Source: Paenibacillus alba (lineage in GTDB: Bacteria; Bacillota; Bacilli; Paenibacillales; NBRC-103111). Taken from it: a stretch of DNA of 64,000 bases. The stretch covers positions 620,001-684,000 of the forward strand of contig NZ_JABMKZ010000002.1 of NCBI RefSeq assembly GCF_013204855.1, in the 5' to 3' direction. The notes below the pieces were generated by a model. That model saw only the letters and a list, made by a program, of their open reading frames with translations, made no database searches and was not told the origin of the DNA. A program made the translations under genes and the position numbers. The stretch's first letter is position 1. Each line of letters begins with the position of its first letter. Below are positions 44,550 to 53,919 of the stretch, one piece after another.

Positions 44550-47500
44550 CTAATCCGAATAGCTCACATCGTCAAGAAGCATATTGCCTGCATTCCAACT
44601 GCGGAAGCCAATTTGCCCAGCGCCTGTGGGGATACTGGTTAACGTACCTGAATAGATCTGTGTTCCATCCACCCATACGGTTACCGTCGCACCTGTAAAC
44701 TGAACCTTTATCGTATAGGTTATTCCGCTCGCGAGCACAGGACCGGTAAAATTGCCGTATTGGCCTGCTCCATTCGACCAAGCCCAGGAAGTGCCAAGAT
44801 CGTAGCCGATAGCTGCCCATGAGCTTGTTCCCGTATAACGGAATACCGCTTGAAGGCGCCCGTTTGCATTTTGCGGTGTCACCTTAAAGGTGTAGACACC
44901 GTCAGCTTTTGCCGGAGAATTGCTGTCCACCACAACCGTGTTACTGCTATTGGCGTTTAAATTAAGCCCCCCTGAGAAAGCGCTGGCCGTTCCTGCGCCC
45001 ATGACAACATTCCAACCTGTAATTCCATTGTTAAAATCCTGTGTATACGCGGCGGCGCTGCCTCCACTTGTTTTGTATACATTTAACTCTGATGCGGAAG
45101 CCCAGCCGCCAGTTCCTGCTGTTGCTTCCAGACGTATGTGCGTGGCAGGCGTTGCTGCAAACACAGCGCTTTTCTCCGCAGCATCATTCGCCCATGTTCC
45201 GGTTGATACCTGCGTAAACGTCGTACCATTGGTGCTTGTGTACACGTTATAGCCGGTAATATTGCCGTTAGAGCCGCCGTCTTGTCTTGGCATATATTTC
45301 AACTGATTGATCGTATAGCTGCCACCTAAATTCAAGGTAATTGATTCTGGAAGCGGATTGGACAAGTCCCACTTCGTATGCCAAAATGTCGATAAATTGC
45401 CGTCGAGCACGTTCGCTGCGCTATTGCTGGCATTGACCGTCTCTTGGCTTGTTGCAGAAGCCGTCATCTGGGATTGAGGAATCAGATTAGGATCAACAGG
45501 TACGGTGCCGCCGGTGGTCACTTTCAAATCGTCCATAATGAAATCCGTCTGATTGCCGTTCGTTTTTTGAATGCCAATCCAACTGTTGCCTGAAGCTGAG
45601 GCCGTAAATACTTTGCTAAACGTCGTAGGCGATGTAACAGTTCCCAAGCTGGTCGTAGACACGACAGCTGTTCCGTCTCCGACGACAAATGCATAGTCGC
45701 CCGCTGCTTGATTCTCGTAGCTGAAAGTAACCGTGTATGCAGCTCCTGGCGCAAATCTCAACGTTTGTGGAATCGTTTGATACAGCAAGCCAGCGGATTC
45801 CTTGTGAGCCATCAGCGACCAGCTGCCATTCAACACATCATCAATCGTCTTGCCATTCCAGCCCTTTTGCGTGAAAGGAGCATGGAGCTTCATCAAATGC
45901 GTACGTGGATCATTCGTGCCGCCTGCCGGCCCTTTGACAAAAGGGAACCATCCATCCGGCACATTTTCGAAGTCCTGTACGAAATAGTCGTGGTTCGGAT
46001 TTGGCGTTTGGACTGTCTTTTCAATACGCACATCATCAAACGTAACCGCCGTAGTACCCGCATCGCTTTTCAAATACAAGGTTGCCGTCGTAGAGCCTGC
46101 CGGTACATCAAACCACACATACATGCGCTGCATCATCGTATCTCGTTTGGAGTCTGCCTGGATGTAATTTTTCCACAGAGAGCTGTTCGCATACGTGTTG
46201 ACGTCGGCGCCGCCGTAATTATTGACACCGAGGTAGGCTTTGCGTCCGCCGCCGGTTGATACATAAACAGAAGCATAATAGCTGCCTGGCGTCAGTCCCG
46301 AGATCGTTTGACTGACCGACGTCGTACCCGTGCTTGTGCCGATCTGAAGCTCTTGCTGGCCATTCGCGTTACGCTGAACGGAAGCGCCGCTGCCTGCAAC
46401 CGTCCACGCGCTAAGATTGCCGTTATTAAACCCAGGATCCGCCACACCCGATCCTTCCCCATAATTGACAGCTGTGTTCGCTGGAGCTGCGCCTTTGTAG
46501 AGCACGTATGCTTTGTTCGCGCTGGCCGTAATCGTAACTTGATTGTTCGTTACAGCAAGATCACTGACAAGCTGTCTTCCCTGATCGGACAATTGATATA
46601 GCTTTACGGTGCTAAGCCCTGCCCAACTAGCCGGAAGCTGCCAAGTGGTGCTGCCTGCACTCGAATTCCAATGATATAATTTGTCCTCTGTGGTTGGACT
46701 CCAAGGCAGCAAATAAGCCCCGCCGTTCAGGATCGTGCGGTTGTCCTTCGTAATTACACGCGTACCGCTGGTACTACTGACCGATACATTGTTTTCGAAG
46801 TTAATCGTCCCTGGCGTCCACTTCATTATTTTAAAATGCTGCAAATATTTGGTTGGCAAATCAGTCCCAAAGGTCATCGCAATCATGGCATCGAAATTGG
46901 TTTTACCTTGCCAGCCTTCATAAGCGGAGAGCTCGGTTCCGCCTAATAGCGGATCGCGAGCGATCCATGTATCCTTTTGGTGGTTGCGGATAAAACGAGC
47001 AATCTGGCTGTTAAAGCCTTTGGTATCGGTGCCGCCATAATTATAATCAACAGCCCAGTGATTCCAGATGCTATCGTATTCATGATCGGATGGAAACTCC
47101 GTTGCGAGTGGCCAGCCCAGCGAATTGACTTCCTTCGCTGCTTTTCGGCTGTCCCAACCATTGGATTGCCATACATCAATATAAATGTAGCCAAGGCTAG
47201 GCACTTGATTTTTCAATTGCTGCAGTCTGGCTAATCGGCTTCCGGAGGTGGAATCATACCTTTTGTTGATATAGTACGAAGAATCCAGCCAATCCCAGCC
47301 TGGCGAAGTTTTGTTCACAAGCGTTTCGTTAAAAGCCTGCGCCTCGGGATACGATTCCGTCGCATTGATATGGACGCCGAACAAAGCATTGTACGCGCTT
47401 CCCGCATTCACCAGCGTGTTCATATCGGCAGCCCCTCCTTGCCTTTGACCAATATCTCCGTAATCGGGATGCCCCGAATCGTGGCCTTCGGAACCGTAGC

Positions 47501-48530
47501 CTTTGAGCAGCACCATCTGCCCGAGGCCGTCTGTCGCATTGTACACTCGCTTCGTTTCATCGAGCGTTTTGGTAAACGGATTCGTCGCCTGGCTGGCGAA
47601 GTTCATCGGTATCCGCTGTACAACGAGATCCGGCACCTTGTCCGCACCCACGGGATTGTTCATTATGCTGCGGTAAGCGATCGCACTATCCTGCCAATCC
47701 ACACTGCCATCGCTGTTTGCGTCCGGCGTAATCACAACCTTCGCGCTGGGCAGCGAATCGGCATCGGTCATCCCGTTGGCACGGTAAATCCAAGCTCCGC
47801 TCCACAAGCCTGTTCTGGAGTAGCCGGTTTTCGCCGTCGTTTGCTCCTTCACCCTGCCATTGTTATCTGAATTTTCGTATACCGAATTCGTCCACAATCC
47901 ACCAGCAAGCTGATTCGTATTCACGAATGCGTACATGTAGTCGACAGATGCAGCATCTGCTGTTGGTGAGCCTGCGACCGATTTGATCGTGTCGCCCGTA
48001 CCGCTTACAGCCGTGTACATTTTATTCCCGGCAAAAGAAGCCCCTGTTTGCGTACTTCTGACACTAAGCAGATTATGATTGCGAATTTCGAGCGTATTCA
48101 CTTTGGTTGTGCCGTTTTCTGCGATATTCGTGATGTCGAAAAGCAACGTGTTGTTCACAACCTTCATTTGTACCGTAATAACTACTTGAATCGCCGCTAT
48201 TGTAAGCGTATACAAAGCTGTGTTTGAAGTAGGGCTTGAAAAGGCTACCGTCGGCGTGTACGCTGTGCCGTTGATATAAATCTGATTAAGCGTGTCTTCT
48301 GAGCCATACAGGACAGACCCGTTTGCCAGCCAGGTGTACTGATTTACTTTGGGAAATGCAGGATCCAGATCTACACTCAATACAGATGAAGCAATAGACT
48401 GCGTGGCTGCGCTTACCGAATCGTACATCACCGAGGCAAGAGGCGCAAATGGCCCGGAACCAACCTGCAAAGCGAGGATGGCAGATAGGGCAACGCTCAC
48501 CTTCCACTGGAATCGCCTTCTTTTGATCAT
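44550..48530 (-). CDS. Secreted GH101 endo-alpha-N-acetylgalactosaminidase
   Basis: A 1326-residue exported protein. Signal peptide about 1-43 (ends SVSAA), galactose-mutarotase-like N-terminal domain about 45-300, catalytic TIM barrel about 300-590. The nucleophile is Asp452 (YIYIDVWQSNGWDSRKAA). The acid/base is Glu478 (PLATEFP) or Glu484 (DHEYDSIWNHW). Then come a beta-sandwich and carbohydrate-binding modules (ISGLTPGSYYASVYVSTGGG), a discoidin/CBM32 domain about 1030-1165 (NVLDGNLSTFWHTKWDLSNP) and a LamG-like C-terminus. The family releases Gal-beta-1,3-GalNAc from O-glycoproteins. GGAGGAG precedes ATG 48530. No cell-wall anchor is seen. Confidence 0.9.
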   Translation of the reverse strand: MIKRRRFQWKVSVALSAILALQVGSGPFAPLASVMYDSVSAATQSIASSVLSVDLDPAFPKVNQYTWLANGSVLYGSEDTLNQIYINGTAYTPTVAFSSPTSNTALYTLTIAAIQVVITVQMKVVNNTLLFDITNIAENGTTKVNTLEIRNHNLLSVRSTQTGASFAGNKMYTAVSGTGDTIKSVAGSPTADAASVDYMYAFVNTNQLAGGLWTNSVYENSDNNGRVKEQTTAKTGYSRTGLWSGAWIYRANGMTDADSLPSAKVVITPDANSDGSVDWQDSAIAYRSIMNNPVGADKVPDLVVQRIPMNFASQATNPFTKTLDETKRVYNATDGLGQMVLLKGYGSEGHDSGHPDYGDIGQRQGGAADMNTLVNAGSAYNALFGVHINATESYPEAQAFNETLVNKTSPGWDWLDSSYYINKRYDSTSGSRLARLQQLKNQVPSLGYIYIDVWQSNGWDSRKAAKEVNSLGWPLATEFPSDHEYDSIWNHWAVDYNYGGTDTKGFNSQIARFIRNHQKDTWIARDPLLGGTELSAYEGWQGKTNFDAMIAMTFGTDLPTKYLQHFKIMKWTPGTINFENNVSVSSTSGTRVITKDNRTILNGGAYLLPWSPTTEDKLYHWNSSAGSTTWQLPASWAGLSTVKLYQLSDQGRQLVSDLAVTNNQVTITASANKAYVLYKGAAPANTAVNYGEGSGVADPGFNNGNLSAWTVAGSGASVQRNANGQQELQIGTSTGTTSVSQTISGLTPGSYYASVYVSTGGGRKAYLGVNNYGGADVNTYANSSLWKNYIQADSKRDTMMQRMYVWFDVPAGSTTATLYLKSDAGTTAVTFDDVRIEKTVQTPNPNHDYFVQDFENVPDGWFPFVKGPAGGTNDPRTHLMKLHAPFTQKGWNGKTIDDVLNGSWSLMAHKESAGLLYQTIPQTLRFAPGAAYTVTFSYENQAAGDYAFVVGDGTAVVSTTSLGTVTSPTTFSKVFTASASGNSWIGIQKTNGNQTDFIMDDLKVTTGGTVPVDPNLIPQSQMTASATSQETVNASNSAANVLDGNLSTFWHTKWDLSNPLPESITLNLGGSYTINQLKYMPRQDGGSNGNITGYNVYTSTNGTTFTQVSTGTWANDAAEKSAVFAATPATHIRLEATAGTGGWASASELNVYKTSGGSAAAYTQDFNNGITGWNVVMGAGTASAFSGGLNLNANSSNTVVVDSNSPAKADGVYTFKVTPQNANGRLQAVFRYTGTSSWAAIGYDLGTSWAWSNGAGQYGNFTGPVLASGITYTIKVQFTGATVTVWVDGTQIYSGTLTSIPTGAGQIGFRSWNAGNMLLDDVSYSD

Positions 48531-48686
48531 TAATTCTCCTCCTAACATGGATTTGACTTCTTCCTCAATATACCACTACATCCGTAAGCACAAATTTGAT
48601 ATATTTGGTTATTGCATGATGTTTTTTGCTTTAAATAGCAGCCATGCAAATAATCTAAGCTAAATCCAAGCACCCGGCTGAAAAAG

Positions 48687-48863
48687 CCTGCGAAAGTGCA
48701 GGAATTTTCGGGAAATTCGGCTAAAAAATGAAAATGCCTGCAATTGTGCAGGTATTTTCAGCTTCTCCAGCCTCTAAGCCAGAAAAAGCCTCAAATACAT
48801 GCACAATTGCAGGAATTTAATGATTTGGGCTATTCCAAGAGTAAAAAAGATGCACAATTGCAG
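48687..48863 (+). repeat. Intergenic repeat family B, copy 2
   Basis: Inverted repeats CCTGCGAAAGTGCAGG, CCTGCAATTGTGCAGG, TGCACAATTGCA and TGCACAATTGCA are centred at about 48694, 48744, 48805 and 48856: distances 50, 61 and 51 bp, the same as copy 1 at 33121. The orientation is also the same. The final 70 bp match copy 1 closely. Confidence 0.88.
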
Positions 48864-48925
48864 TTTTTTAAAAGTAAAGCTAGAGCAGGACGACATCAAG
48901 GCAAGGATGAAGTGTAAGTAAAAAC

Positions 48926-48969
48926 AAGAGCTGCCCCAAGTAGGTTTATCTACTTATAGGACAGCTCTT
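48926..48969. terminator. Terminator-like hairpin after DIP1984 gene
   Basis: AAGAGCTG.CC..AAGTAG pairs with CTACTT..GG.CAGCTCTT. It lies about 220 nt downstream of the minus-strand gene at 49188. T-runs are short on both sides. Confidence 0.6.
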
Positions 48970-49187
48970 TACTTGTATGTATAAGTCCCCAAACCCACCC
49001 TCACCCATAGTCAACAAATCAGCACGTGGTCATTACAATAAGTGGTAAGTCATAAGTAGATGCAAGCATCTTGTTACAGTATTGGGCTAATTAGTAAGGT
49101 TATCAGGCATGGCCCTGCTCTGATTGTCAGTCCAACATTCCCGTTGGCGGTTGCGCTCGCTTTTGTTGACATGGGTTACCGACTTTA

Positions 49188-49649
49188 TTACTCTTCGATG
49201 ACTTCGACAGTCCAATTCTTTTCTTGTATCTTGAAATCCAGCTCCCGATAGCTTTTGGCTAAATCATCCAACTGCTTTTGAAGCTCATTCACTTCAATAG
49301 TTCGATAGAATTTAACTTCGGAACGACTATAGCGATCCTGCTTGATGGTAGCTGCTTCTAGTAGATCATTTAACAAATTTCTTTTCTGCATTAAATTATC
49401 CCGTTCAGCAAGCGCATCAGCAATACTTAGATGACCATCGAACTTCGTATAGGCATTCGTTTTGTTGATCTTTTTTATCCAACTTACCAAATCGTCTACT
49501 GTTCGATCTAGTTCTGTCAAAAGAACGCTTGGCTGTTCCGCCGGCTGTTCTCCTTCTTGTACTTTAATCACTCTCTCAAGTCGTTGCTTGATTTGCGCAA
49601 CTTTTCTTTGAGCATCTGCGCGCAGCACAAGGGCTTCAGCAAGTTTCAT
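49188..49649 (-). CDS. DIP1984 family (septicolysin-like) protein
   Basis: A 153-residue, almost wholly helical protein (MKLAEALVLRADAQRKVAQI, RLERV; LLTELDRTVDDLVSWIKKIN; SIADALAERDNLMQKRNLL) typical of the DIP1984/DUF6847 family. Coiled-coil propensity is high. Family function is not established despite the septicolysin name. GGTGGG precedes the ATG. It sits alone downstream of the sensor kinase gene on the same strand. Confidence 0.85.
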   Translation of the reverse strand: MKLAEALVLRADAQRKVAQIKQRLERVIKVQEGEQPAEQPSVLLTELDRTVDDLVSWIKKINKTNAYTKFDGHLSIADALAERDNLMQKRNLLNDLLEAATIKQDRYSRSEVKFYRTIEVNELQKQLDDLAKSYRELDFKIQEKNWTVEVIEE

Positions 49650-49747
49650 CTTCGTTTCCCACCTACCCGTAATTCCTATATTTTGTTAATTTCCACTTTA
49701 CCCTACTATACTATCTCTCTACCACTTTTGTAAAATTTTGCTCATCA

Positions 49748-51925
49748 TCACTTCTTTTTCATAATAACTGTTACTTTAAATAGATCTCCGTCCATATCAA
49801 TCTTCAATTGCCCGCCTTGGAGCTCCATGATGCTTTTCGCAATAGCCAATCCTAAACCTGAACCTTCGGTTTGTCTGGATTCATCCCCGCGCTTAAATCG
49901 TTCAAACAATTCTTCCGCATCGAAATCAATTTCAAATGCGGAGACATTTTTAATGATAAAAAACACTTGATCTTCATCCTCACTGAGAGACAAATGAACT
50001 CTAGTATTCGGCATGGCGTACTTAATCGCGTTGCTGATCAAATTCTCAAACACTCGCCACGTTTTGCGGCCATCCAAAGAAGCTACGATGTGTGGATGCT
50101 CAACTTGCAACCGGAAGATTAACGGTGAACTCTCCATCATCTCGCTAAATTCAGCTAAGGCTTGTTCGAGCAATGCAGAGACATTCACCTTTTCTACTTG
50201 CAGCTCGACAGAGCCGCTCGACATTTTGGAAGCCTCAAACAAATCATCAATCAGCACCTTGAGCCGTTGTGATTTTCGGTCCAGCACCTCGATATAAGTT
50301 TCTACCTTATCGGGGGCAAGATCTTTTTGCTTAAGAAGATCCACGTAATTAATGATCGAGGTTAGCGGCGTTTTAAGATCATGGGAAACGTTTGTAATAA
50401 GCTCAGCTTTCATCCGCTCGCTTTTCATTTCGTTATCCATCGAGGCTTTGAAGCCCTCTTTCATCTGGTTTACATGGTGCGCCAATCTAGACAAGTTGCC
50501 AGAACCTTTTTCCGGAATCATATCAGTCAAATTGCCTGCCGCCATTTGTTCCACACCATACAGAATTTGTTCAAACAAGCGAATTTGTTGAACACATTTG
50601 GGCAGGATTGTGAATAGGAACGCTAGCAAATATCCACCCGCAAACAAGATAATCCCACTATTCCAGTCCAGAGCAAACATCCAATATATCGTTATTAAGA
50701 AGGATACACCAAATAAAGAAGTAAGGATGAATACGAATACGACTTTAAAGCGAAGAGATTTTCTAATCACCTTGAGAGTACACAATTGAATCATCGTATT
50801 CAATAAACAATTATTCCATTGTTTGCGCAATGCCGCCTTGTTCCTGTAAAGTCTCCTTCCATCTATCACAAGAATGACGAGGAGAATCATGTTCAAGGAA
50901 AGATTTATCCCTTCAACCGCTTGTTGAAATCGCAAGGGTATTTGAAAAAAGGAATTATTGCCAATTTGATTGAACAACAAAAGCAAGCTAAGGAATGTTA
51001 CAATGACTCTTAGATCTAATGGGACATATTCCAGCCATTTCAGCGGCATTTCTTCAGTCAACACCTGGAACGAATGTTTTTTTCGCATGATCCACACAAG
51101 TGCAGCTGCAATCATACAAAGCACTACGAATAGACCGATTTCCAACCAAATCCGCTTGCTAATTGCCTGATAATACGTATAATCCTCATGCATTTGACTC
51201 GACCAAATTGCTTCCTTCGGAATAAGAATATACCCATGAAGCTGATTCTGCTGAAAGAATTTATTTATCCCTTTAAGAAAAGAATTGCTCACTTGTTTCT
51301 GCGGCAGTTCTGCATAAAATAATGCCTGCTCGAATTCAGCAGCTCCCGGCTCTTTAACCATATTGGAATAGAAATGATCCGTCTTACGGTCTCGAACATA
51401 ATAGTGAAATGATTCCCCGCGTGCAATTAAACTGTTGGCAACATCACTAAATTCTTTGTTTTTATATTCTAAATATTGGATTTTTCGAACTTCCAGCAGC
51501 TTTGCGACTTCCGCTTGCACATCAAGGATTTGGTTATCAAATTCCTGTTGAAAACGTGATACTTCGCCTGATATATCCGATAATCGAGCTTCCTGCAATT
51601 TACTATTGTAGGTATTGCGAGCGTTTGTTTTACCACGCTTCTCCATAGCCGTGTAGGCTTGATTCCAAGATTCTCTCCGTTCTTTTCCAATTTTCTCTTC
51701 ATCGGTTAAAAGCGGGTAGTTCGCATTTTCAATCCTATATTTCAGAAGATTGAGAGGCAGCTGGAGCTCATTCCCAAATATTTCACTTCGAAAGTAACTG
51801 TCCTTGCTTAGGAACGAGTGATGTTTCCCCACATCAATTAACGTGCAAAGGGCTAGAACTGCTGCACAAATAAGTGAGATGCCAAGTAGATATGTAACAG
51901 CTTTATTTCTCGATTTTATAACCAA
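49748..51925 (-). CDS. Membrane sensor histidine kinase
   Basis: A 725-residue kinase. One N-terminal membrane helix (about 10-30), an extracytoplasmic helical sensor region (about 35-255), then a cluster of about five more helices (258-445), a HAMP-like linker (455-500), the phospho-acceptor His515 (NVSHDLKTPLTSIINYVDLL), N-box (ENLISNAIKYA) and G-boxes (GSGLGLAIAKSI). The start is TTG 51925, inside the end of the response regulator gene (23-bp overlap), so translation is coupled. The signal is unknown; the layout resembles cell-envelope stress kinases. Confidence 0.93.
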   Translation of the reverse strand: MVIKSRNKAVTYLLGISLICAAVLALCTLIDVGKHHSFLSKDSYFRSEIFGNELQLPLNLLKYRIENANYPLLTDEEKIGKERRESWNQAYTAMEKRGKTNARNTYNSKLQEARLSDISGEVSRFQQEFDNQILDVQAEVAKLLEVRKIQYLEYKNKEFSDVANSLIARGESFHYYVRDRKTDHFYSNMVKEPGAAEFEQALFYAELPQKQVSNSFLKGINKFFQQNQLHGYILIPKEAIWSSQMHEDYTYYQAISKRIWLEIGLFVVLCMIAAALVWIMRKKHSFQVLTEEMPLKWLEYVPLDLRVIVTFLSLLLLFNQIGNNSFFQIPLRFQQAVEGINLSLNMILLVILVIDGRRLYRNKAALRKQWNNCLLNTMIQLCTLKVIRKSLRFKVVFVFILTSLFGVSFLITIYWMFALDWNSGIILFAGGYLLAFLFTILPKCVQQIRLFEQILYGVEQMAAGNLTDMIPEKGSGNLSRLAHHVNQMKEGFKASMDNEMKSERMKAELITNVSHDLKTPLTSIINYVDLLKQKDLAPDKVETYIEVLDRKSQRLKVLIDDLFEASKMSSGSVELQVEKVNVSALLEQALAEFSEMMESSPLIFRLQVEHPHIVASLDGRKTWRVFENLISNAIKYAMPNTRVHLSLSEDEDQVFFIIKNVSAFEIDFDAEELFERFKRGDESRQTEGSGLGLAIAKSIMELQGGQLKIDMDGDLFKVTVIMKKK

Positions 51926-52595
51926 TACCCCATACCACCTTTAAATATTTGGGTTCCTTCGGGTTGATCTCAATCTTCTCCCGAATTCTTCGAACGTGAA
52001 CGGCAACCGTATTCTCTGCATTGAAATAGGGCTCTTTCCAAACCTTCTCATAGATCTCTTCGATGGAGAATACTCTGCCTCTGTGTTCCATTAACAGCTC
52101 TAGTATTTTGTATTCCGTAGCTGTTAAACGTACTTCTTCGCCATCCACGGAAACACTTTTCGTGTCCTTGTTCAGAATCAAAGCTTTCACTTTAAGTCTA
52201 TTTTCACTAGCCGTATAGTGCCCAAAACTTACATACCGCCTAAGCTGGGATTTCACACGGGCAATAAGCTCCAAAGGATTAAACGGCTTGCCCAAATAAT
52301 CGTCAGCACCCACATTCAAGCCTATAATTTTGTCTGTATCCTCTGTCTTGGCTGACAGCATAAGAATTGGAATATTCCTGCTCTCCCTCACTTTAAAAGC
52401 CGTTTTGATCCCGTCCAGTCGAGGCATCATAATGTCTAGAATCATCAAGTGAATATCTTGCTGCTCGAGAATGTCCAAAGCTTGCATCCCATGATCAGCC
52501 TTGAAAATAGTCATATTTTCATTCGTTAAATAAATTTCTATCGCATCTTGAATCTCTTTCTCATCATCAACAACGAGAATATTGTAGGTATGCAT
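51903..52595 (-). CDS. OmpR/PhoB-family response regulator
   Basis: A 230-residue regulator: receiver domain with acidic pair Asp10/Asp11, phospho-acceptor Asp54 (HLMILDIMMPRLDG) and Lys near 103 (DYLGKPFNPLEL), followed by a winged-helix DNA-binding domain (EEVRLTATEYKILELLMEHR, ENTVAVHVRRIREKIE). ATG 52595 lies 9 nt after AGGGG. It forms a two-gene operon with the kinase at 49748. Confidence 0.95.
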   Translation of the reverse strand: MHTYNILVVDDEKEIQDAIEIYLTNENMTIFKADHGMQALDILEQQDIHLMILDIMMPRLDGIKTAFKVRESRNIPILMLSAKTEDTDKIIGLNVGADDYLGKPFNPLELIARVKSQLRRYVSFGHYTASENRLKVKALILNKDTKSVSVDGEEVRLTATEYKILELLMEHRGRVFSIEEIYEKVWKEPYFNAENTVAVHVRRIREKIEINPKEPKYLKVVWGIGYKIEK

Positions 52596-52710
52596 CTCCA
52601 TTTACCCCTTCTATATCATCCATGGATGCCGCCGGCTTTCCATCATTCCCCTTTATATTACAGGAAAACATTTACAAATAACCAACTAAAATTATTACAA
52701 ATTTCTTAAG

Positions 52711-52747
52711 AAAAAAACCGACTCTTCCCTTCAGGGAAAAATCGGTT
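52711..52747 (-). terminator. Second terminator behind the isomerase operon
   Basis: AACCGA.TTTTTCCCT-GA-AGGGAAGAGTCGGTT followed by seven T on the minus strand. Confidence 0.8.
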
Positions 52748-52865
52748 CTCATAGTTTAGATTTGTGCCAGTGCCTCTCGGTCGGCGGCATGTGGCGGTTT
52801 TTCCATCCATCCGTTATCAATCATTATGTTGGCGCCATCATGAGCATAGCTTGATCAGAGTCGTA

Positions 52866-52922
52866 CATGCAAAAAAACTGCAACTCCACGACTTTCCGCA
52901 GTGTTGCAGTTTTTCTTGCATG
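52866..52922 (-). terminator. First terminator behind the isomerase operon
   Basis: GCAAGAAAAACTGCAAC pairs with GTTGCAGTTTTTTTGC on the minus strand, about 70 nt after the stop at 52990. The tandem arrangement with 52711 makes read-through unlikely. Confidence 0.8.
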
Positions 52923-52989
52923 TCAAATGAAGGGCAGGATAGCGTGCCTGATTCGTTTCCAATCAACATCAAGAGCCTGAAATTACGCA

Positions 52990-53862
52990 CTATCCCTGAT
53001 ATTTGCGAATAAAAGCAATCGCATTGGCGATATCCACCTCAGGCTGTTCGCCAACCTCACGCTCAATCGTTAAATATCCGGAGTAGTTAATCGCTTCCAG
53101 CGCTTCGAAATATTTTTGGAAATCGACATGACCTTCGCCCAAAGCGAGCTCCCGATAATAAGGACCTGAGGCAGCTGCTTCCGCAATATTCGCGTGACTC
53201 ATCGGCTGATACCCAAGTGATCCGTATACTTCGCGTGGATCTGCTTGACGAAGACGAAGTCCGTCCTTCACATGGGTATGTACGATATAGTCTTTCAAGG
53301 TAAGTACCCCTTGTACCGGATCATCGCCCGTGACCATGACCATATTCGCAGGGTCAAAATTAACTGAAACGCCATTGGTAGACAGCGCATCAAGGAAGTT
53401 CTTCAAGTGTGCGGCCGGCTCTGGTCCGGTTTCCACAGCAAAATATGCCCCCAAACTGTTCGCATACACGCCGAGTTCTTCACAAGCATTGAGCATGACT
53501 TCGTAGATGGGATCATTCGTCTGCTCAGGAACTACGCCAATATGGGTAGTCACTACCTTAGTACCTAAATCCACCGCAAGATCCAGAATTCGCTTGGATT
53601 TTTCAATCTTTGCTGCGTTTGCTGCCTGATCCTGAAAACCATGCCCGCCTAAGTCTCCGCATAAAGCAGAAATACTGAGTCCAAGGGATGCAATGTAATC
53701 TTTCAGCTCTTTGCGCGCTTGCGGCGTTAGAAGAGCGGGATCCATCTCTCCGGATACGGCATAGATCTGTACCCCGTCGGCACCGAGCTCCTTGGCTTTT
53801 TTCAAACCATCCCTTACGCCAAGACGCAAACTGTCGACCATAATACCGATTGGATTGTTCAT
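52990..53862 (-). CDS. Sugar phosphate isomerase/epimerase, TIM-barrel (1)
   Basis: A 290-residue AP-endonuclease-2-type TIM barrel (xylose isomerase-like). Metal-site elements are visible: AVETGPEPAAHLKNFLDALS, NFDPANMVMV, HTHVKDGL and a GEGHVDFQKYFEAL end motif. ATG 53862 is used because AAAGGTG lies upstream. It is the third gene of an operon with a Gfo/Idh/MocA dehydrogenase and a second isomerase. Such sets act in inositol-like or 3-keto-sugar catabolism, and the substrate here is unknown. Confidence 0.92.
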   Translation of the reverse strand: MNNPIGIMVDSLRLGVRDGLKKAKELGADGVQIYAVSGEMDPALLTPQARKELKDYIASLGLSISALCGDLGGHGFQDQAANAAKIEKSKRILDLAVDLGTKVVTTHIGVVPEQTNDPIYEVMLNACEELGVYANSLGAYFAVETGPEPAAHLKNFLDALSTNGVSVNFDPANMVMVTGDDPVQGVLTLKDYIVHTHVKDGLRLRQADPREVYGSLGYQPMSHANIAEAAASGPYYRELALGEGHVDFQKYFEALEAINYSGYLTIEREVGEQPEVDIANAIAFIRKYQG

Positions 53863-53919
53863 TGTTGTCAAACACACCTTTCAGATGGTTGCATGTATGC
53901 TGCTTGCCACTATTTACGC

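Larger units (their letters stand above)
48531..49187. other. 650-bp gap upstream of GH101 gene
   Basis: Contains the GH101 upstream region, repeat family B copy 2 (48687-48863) and a terminator-like hairpin (48926-48969). The stretch 48975-49187 shows nothing convincing. A plus-strand frame from 49060 has no ribosome binding site. Confidence 0.6.
52596..52989. other. 390-bp gap between two-component operon and isomerase operon
   Basis: Holds the response-regulator upstream region and two minus-strand terminators (52711-52747 and 52866-52922). The part 52755-52860 shows no gene. Confidence 0.6.

Noticed and set aside
45708-46259. 183-residue plus-strand frame inside GH101
   Set aside because: Arg/Ile-rich shadow of the coding strand with no start signals.
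49060-49251. 63-residue plus-strand frame upstream of and overlapping the DIP1984 gene end
   Set aside because: No ribosome binding site and it overlaps the 3' end of a real gene on the other strand.
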